A stretch of DNA of 7,062 nt, taken from an uncultured Collinsella sp. GTDB taxonomy: Bacteria; Actinomycetota; Coriobacteriia; Coriobacteriales; Coriobacteriaceae. The notes beneath the pieces were generated by a model. The model was given only the letters and a program-made list of their open reading frames with translations. It was not told the DNA's origin and did no database searches. The stretch is from NCBI GenBank assembly GCA_900545055.1, contig UQXP01000070.1, positions 1 to 7,062 on the forward strand, in the 5' to 3' direction. Below are positions 5,523 to 7,062 of the stretch, piece by piece (the first letter of the stretch is position 1; the number at the start of each line of letters is the position of its first letter). Made by a program: the position numbers and the translations under genes.

Positions 5523-6806
5523 ATGTCACTTGCAGCTCAGCAATCGCTTGAATCCCATTACGTTATGCATACCTTTGGCCGCTCTCCGGTCGAGTTTGTC
5601 GAGGGTCACGGCATGAAGCTCACCGGCGACGATGGCCGTGAGTACCTCGACTTTCTTGCCGGCATCGGCGTGTGCAGCCTAGGTCATGGCGACCCGGCTG
5701 TGCTCTCGGCGCTCGAGGCACAGACCAAAAAGCTCATGCATGTCTCCAATTACTTCTACATCGAGCAGCGCGGACAGGTCGCGGCGCTGCTGTCCAAGCT
5801 TGCTAACGACGACGTAGATGGTGCGCGCGTGCTTGCCGATGCCATTGTCGCCGGCGATGAGACCACGGCAGCTGCGCTTGGTGCCCCGGCTGCGGATGAG
5901 CAGGTTTGGGAGACCTTCTTTGCCAACTCTGGCGCCGAGGCCAACGAGGGCTCGATGAAGCTCGCGCGCCTGTACGCCAAGCGTGCCGGTAATGGCGGCA
6001 ACACCATCGTGTGCATGCGCGGCGGGTTCCACGGCCGTACGCTCGAGACCATTGCCGCCACCATGCAGGATTGGCTGCAGGACAGCTTCCGCCCGCTGCC
6101 GGGTGGCTTTGTGGCCTGCACGCCCAACGATGTGGACGAGCTGCGTGCAATCTTTAAGCAGCTGGGGAGCGAGATTTGTGCCGTGATGCTCGAGCCGATC
6201 CAGGGTGAGAGTGGCGTGCACCCCATGACCGAGGAGTTTATGGCTGCCGCGCGCGACCTGGCGCACGAGGCCGGTGCCGTCCTTATCGCCGACGAGGTCC
6301 AGTGCGGTCTGTTCCGCTCCGGTAAGCCGTTTGCGTTCCAGACTTATGGCGTGGAGCCCGACATCATGAGTCTTGCCAAGGGCATCGCCGACGGCGTTCC
6401 CATGGGCGCCGTGGTGGCAAAGAAGGAGATCGCCGACGTGTTTAAGCCTGGCGACCACGGTTCGACCTTTGGCGGTAGCTGCTTGGCCGTCGCGGCGTGC
6501 GCTGCGACGCTCTCCGCGCTTGTGCGCGGCGACTACGCTGAGCATGCCGCCAAGGTGGGCGCCTATATGGAGCAGACGCTAGCCAAGCTTCCGCACGTGG
6601 TTGAGGTCCGTGGCCGCGGCCTGATGCTCGGCTGCGACCTGGATGACGCTGCGGGCGATGCACATGACATTGTTGCCCGAGCGCTGGAGGCCGGTGCCGT
6701 GATTAACGCGACCGGAGCTCATACGCTGCGTTTCCTGCCGCCGCTCGTGTGCGAGGAGGCCGATGTGGATAGCCTGATCGAGATTCTGGCGGGTGTCTTG
6801 GGCTAG
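5523..6806 (+). CDS. argD: Acetylornithine aminotransferase
   Basis: ArgD is a pyridoxal-phosphate (PLP) enzyme of the class III aminotransferases. It converts N-acetylglutamate semialdehyde plus glutamate to N-acetylornithine and 2-oxoglutarate. The protein is 427 residues, somewhat longer than the roughly 390-400 usual for ArgD. Landmarks are YLDFLAGIGVCSLGH (41-55), NSGAEANEGSMKLAR (135-149), GGFHGRTL (167-174), LEPIQGESGV (223-232), LIADEVQCGLFRSG (254-267, Asp257 for the cofactor ring nitrogen), SLAKGIADGVPMGA (283-296, Lys286 forming the PLP Schiff base) and STFGGSCLA (314-322). The extra length lies mainly at about residues 96-128, an acidic, alanine-rich insertion before the NSGAEANE strand. 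AAAGG at 5512-5516, 6 nt before the ATG, supports the start. It is the last gene of the cluster and is followed by a strong terminator. Related aminotransferases share these motifs, but the arg context makes ArgD the clear choice. Confidence 0.96.
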   Translation: MSLAAQQSLESHYVMHTFGRSPVEFVEGHGMKLTGDDGREYLDFLAGIGVCSLGHGDPAVLSALEAQTKKLMHVSNYFYIEQRGQVAALLSKLANDDVDGARVLADAIVAGDETTAAALGAPAADEQVWETFFANSGAEANEGSMKLARLYAKRAGNGGNTIVCMRGGFHGRTLETIAATMQDWLQDSFRPLPGGFVACTPNDVDELRAIFKQLGSEICAVMLEPIQGESGVHPMTEEFMAAARDLAHEAGAVLIADEVQCGLFRSGKPFAFQTYGVEPDIMSLAKGIADGVPMGAVVAKKEIADVFKPGDHGSTFGGSCLAVAACAATLSALVRGDYAEHAAKVGAYMEQTLAKLPHVVEVRGRGLMLGCDLDDAAGDAHDIVARALEAGAVINATGAHTLRFLPPLVCEEADVDSLIEILAGVLG

Positions 6807-6832
6807 TTCGGCGCAATAATTCAATTTGGACC

Positions 6833-6891
6833 GGGTTCCGGACTGCGGACGTGCCATATGCGGCATGATTCAGCGGTCTGGAACCCTTTTT
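6833..6891 (+). terminator. Intrinsic terminator of the arg cluster
   Basis: GGGTTCCGGAC (6833-6843) pairs with GTCTGGAACCC (6876-6886) over 11 bp with one G-T wobble, and TTTTT follows at 6887-6891. The loop contains a smaller TGCC/GGCA hairpin, so the structure is compact despite its length. It begins 27 bp after the argD stop and is well placed to end the operon transcript. Confidence 0.8.
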
Positions 6892-6910
6892 GCCTTAGAT
6901 TTGCTAAGGC
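6892..6910. other. Perfect 7-bp hairpin directly after the arg terminator
   Basis: GCCTTAG (6892-6898) and CTAAGGC (6904-6910) pair perfectly around ATTTG. The structure abuts the T-tract of the preceding terminator. It is not followed by T on either strand, so it is not a second intrinsic terminator. It may belong to the hairpin-rich intergenic element that continues to the right. Confidence 0.4.
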
Positions 6911-6927
6911 TGGGAGACCTACTGGTC

Positions 6928-7000
6928 AAAAAACATCAAATATGAGTACTGTTACCGATTTGGTAGCAGCAATTTTGGACTAATCAGACCAAATAGCAAG
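6928..7000. repeat. AT-rich intergenic stretch with inverted repeat and the second copy of the 17-bp motif
   Basis: This stretch is clearly richer in A and T than the surrounding genes and has no credible ORF. It contains TGTTACCGATTTGGTAG (6950-6966), matching 2999-3015 at 16 of 17 bases. ATTTGGT (6958-6964) and ACCAAAT (6988-6994) form a perfect 7-bp inverted repeat. A competing TTTGG/CCAAA pairing exists at 6974-6978 with 6989-6993. It could be a dispersed intergenic repeat unit or the regulatory region of a gene beyond the right edge; the sequence does not decide this. Confidence 0.35.
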
Positions 7001-7030
7001 TCGAAATGGTAGCGCGCAGAGATGTGGTGT

Positions 7031-7062
7031 AAGAGGCGGGGCATGCCCCGCCTCTTCTCTTT
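7031..7062. terminator. Perfect 26-bp palindrome with T-rich tail, probable intrinsic terminator
   Basis: Positions 7031-7056 read identically on both strands. The arms AAGAGGCGGGG and CCCCGCCTCTT enclose CATG, giving an 11-bp GC-rich stem. TCTCTTT follows up to the window end. The A-run on the left side is only two bases, so termination is better supported for + strand transcripts. No gene lies directly upstream except argD, which already has its own terminator. It may serve a transcript reading through, or one from a convergent gene to the right. Confidence 0.65.

Noticed and set aside
6807..7062. CRISPR array, tRNA or insertion-sequence end in the right-hand non-coding region
   Set aside because: There are no regularly spaced identical repeats, no cloverleaf, no transposase fragment and no target-site duplication. 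Only unrelated hairpins are present.
1..7062. A novel multi-gene system in this window
   Set aside because: All seven genes fall in known families and the layout is a conventional arginine operon next to a transporter block; nothing in the sequence supports a defence or mobile system.

Overview
The window is a GC-rich bacterial chromosome segment with every gene on the + strand. It carries an arginine-biosynthesis cluster in the order argC-argJ-argB-argD. Upstream are the 3' part of an energy-coupling factor (ECF) transporter gene (ecfT) and two tandem FMN-binding split-barrel (pyridoxamine-phosphate-oxidase-like) genes. The protein sequences, the use of bifunctional-type ArgJ instead of argA/argE, and the general feel of the DNA suggest an actinobacterial gut anaerobe of the Coriobacteriia, possibly Collinsella. 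That placement is an inference from pattern recognition; no search was run.

Layout. 1-719: ecfT, open at the left edge. 750-1651: two paralogous small flavoprotein-family genes, close enough to ecfT and to each other to be co-transcribed. 1652-1917: a 266-bp spacer that separates the two blocks. It holds a stem-loop that could end the first block, then a group of TGCATRAA half-sites that look like ArgR operators just upstream of argC. 1918-6806: argC, argJ, argB and argD, with spacers of 125, 81 and 69 bp. 6807-7062: non-coding. It contains a strong intrinsic terminator for the arg operon, further hairpins, an AT-rich stretch, and a perfect 26-bp palindromic terminator at the right edge.

The arg genes cover the acetylated half of arginine synthesis. 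ArgJ makes N-acetylglutamate and recycles the acetyl group from N-acetylornithine, ArgB phosphorylates N-acetylglutamate, ArgC reduces the acyl phosphate to the semialdehyde, and ArgD transaminates it to N-acetylornithine. ArgJ then releases ornithine. No argF, argG, argH or argR is in the window.

I see no defence, mobile-element, CRISPR or otherwise novel multi-gene system here. The observations worth following are small: insertions or tails in ArgD and ArgB, a possible ArgR operator array, an attenuator-like spacer before argJ, and a possible dispersed intergenic repeat.
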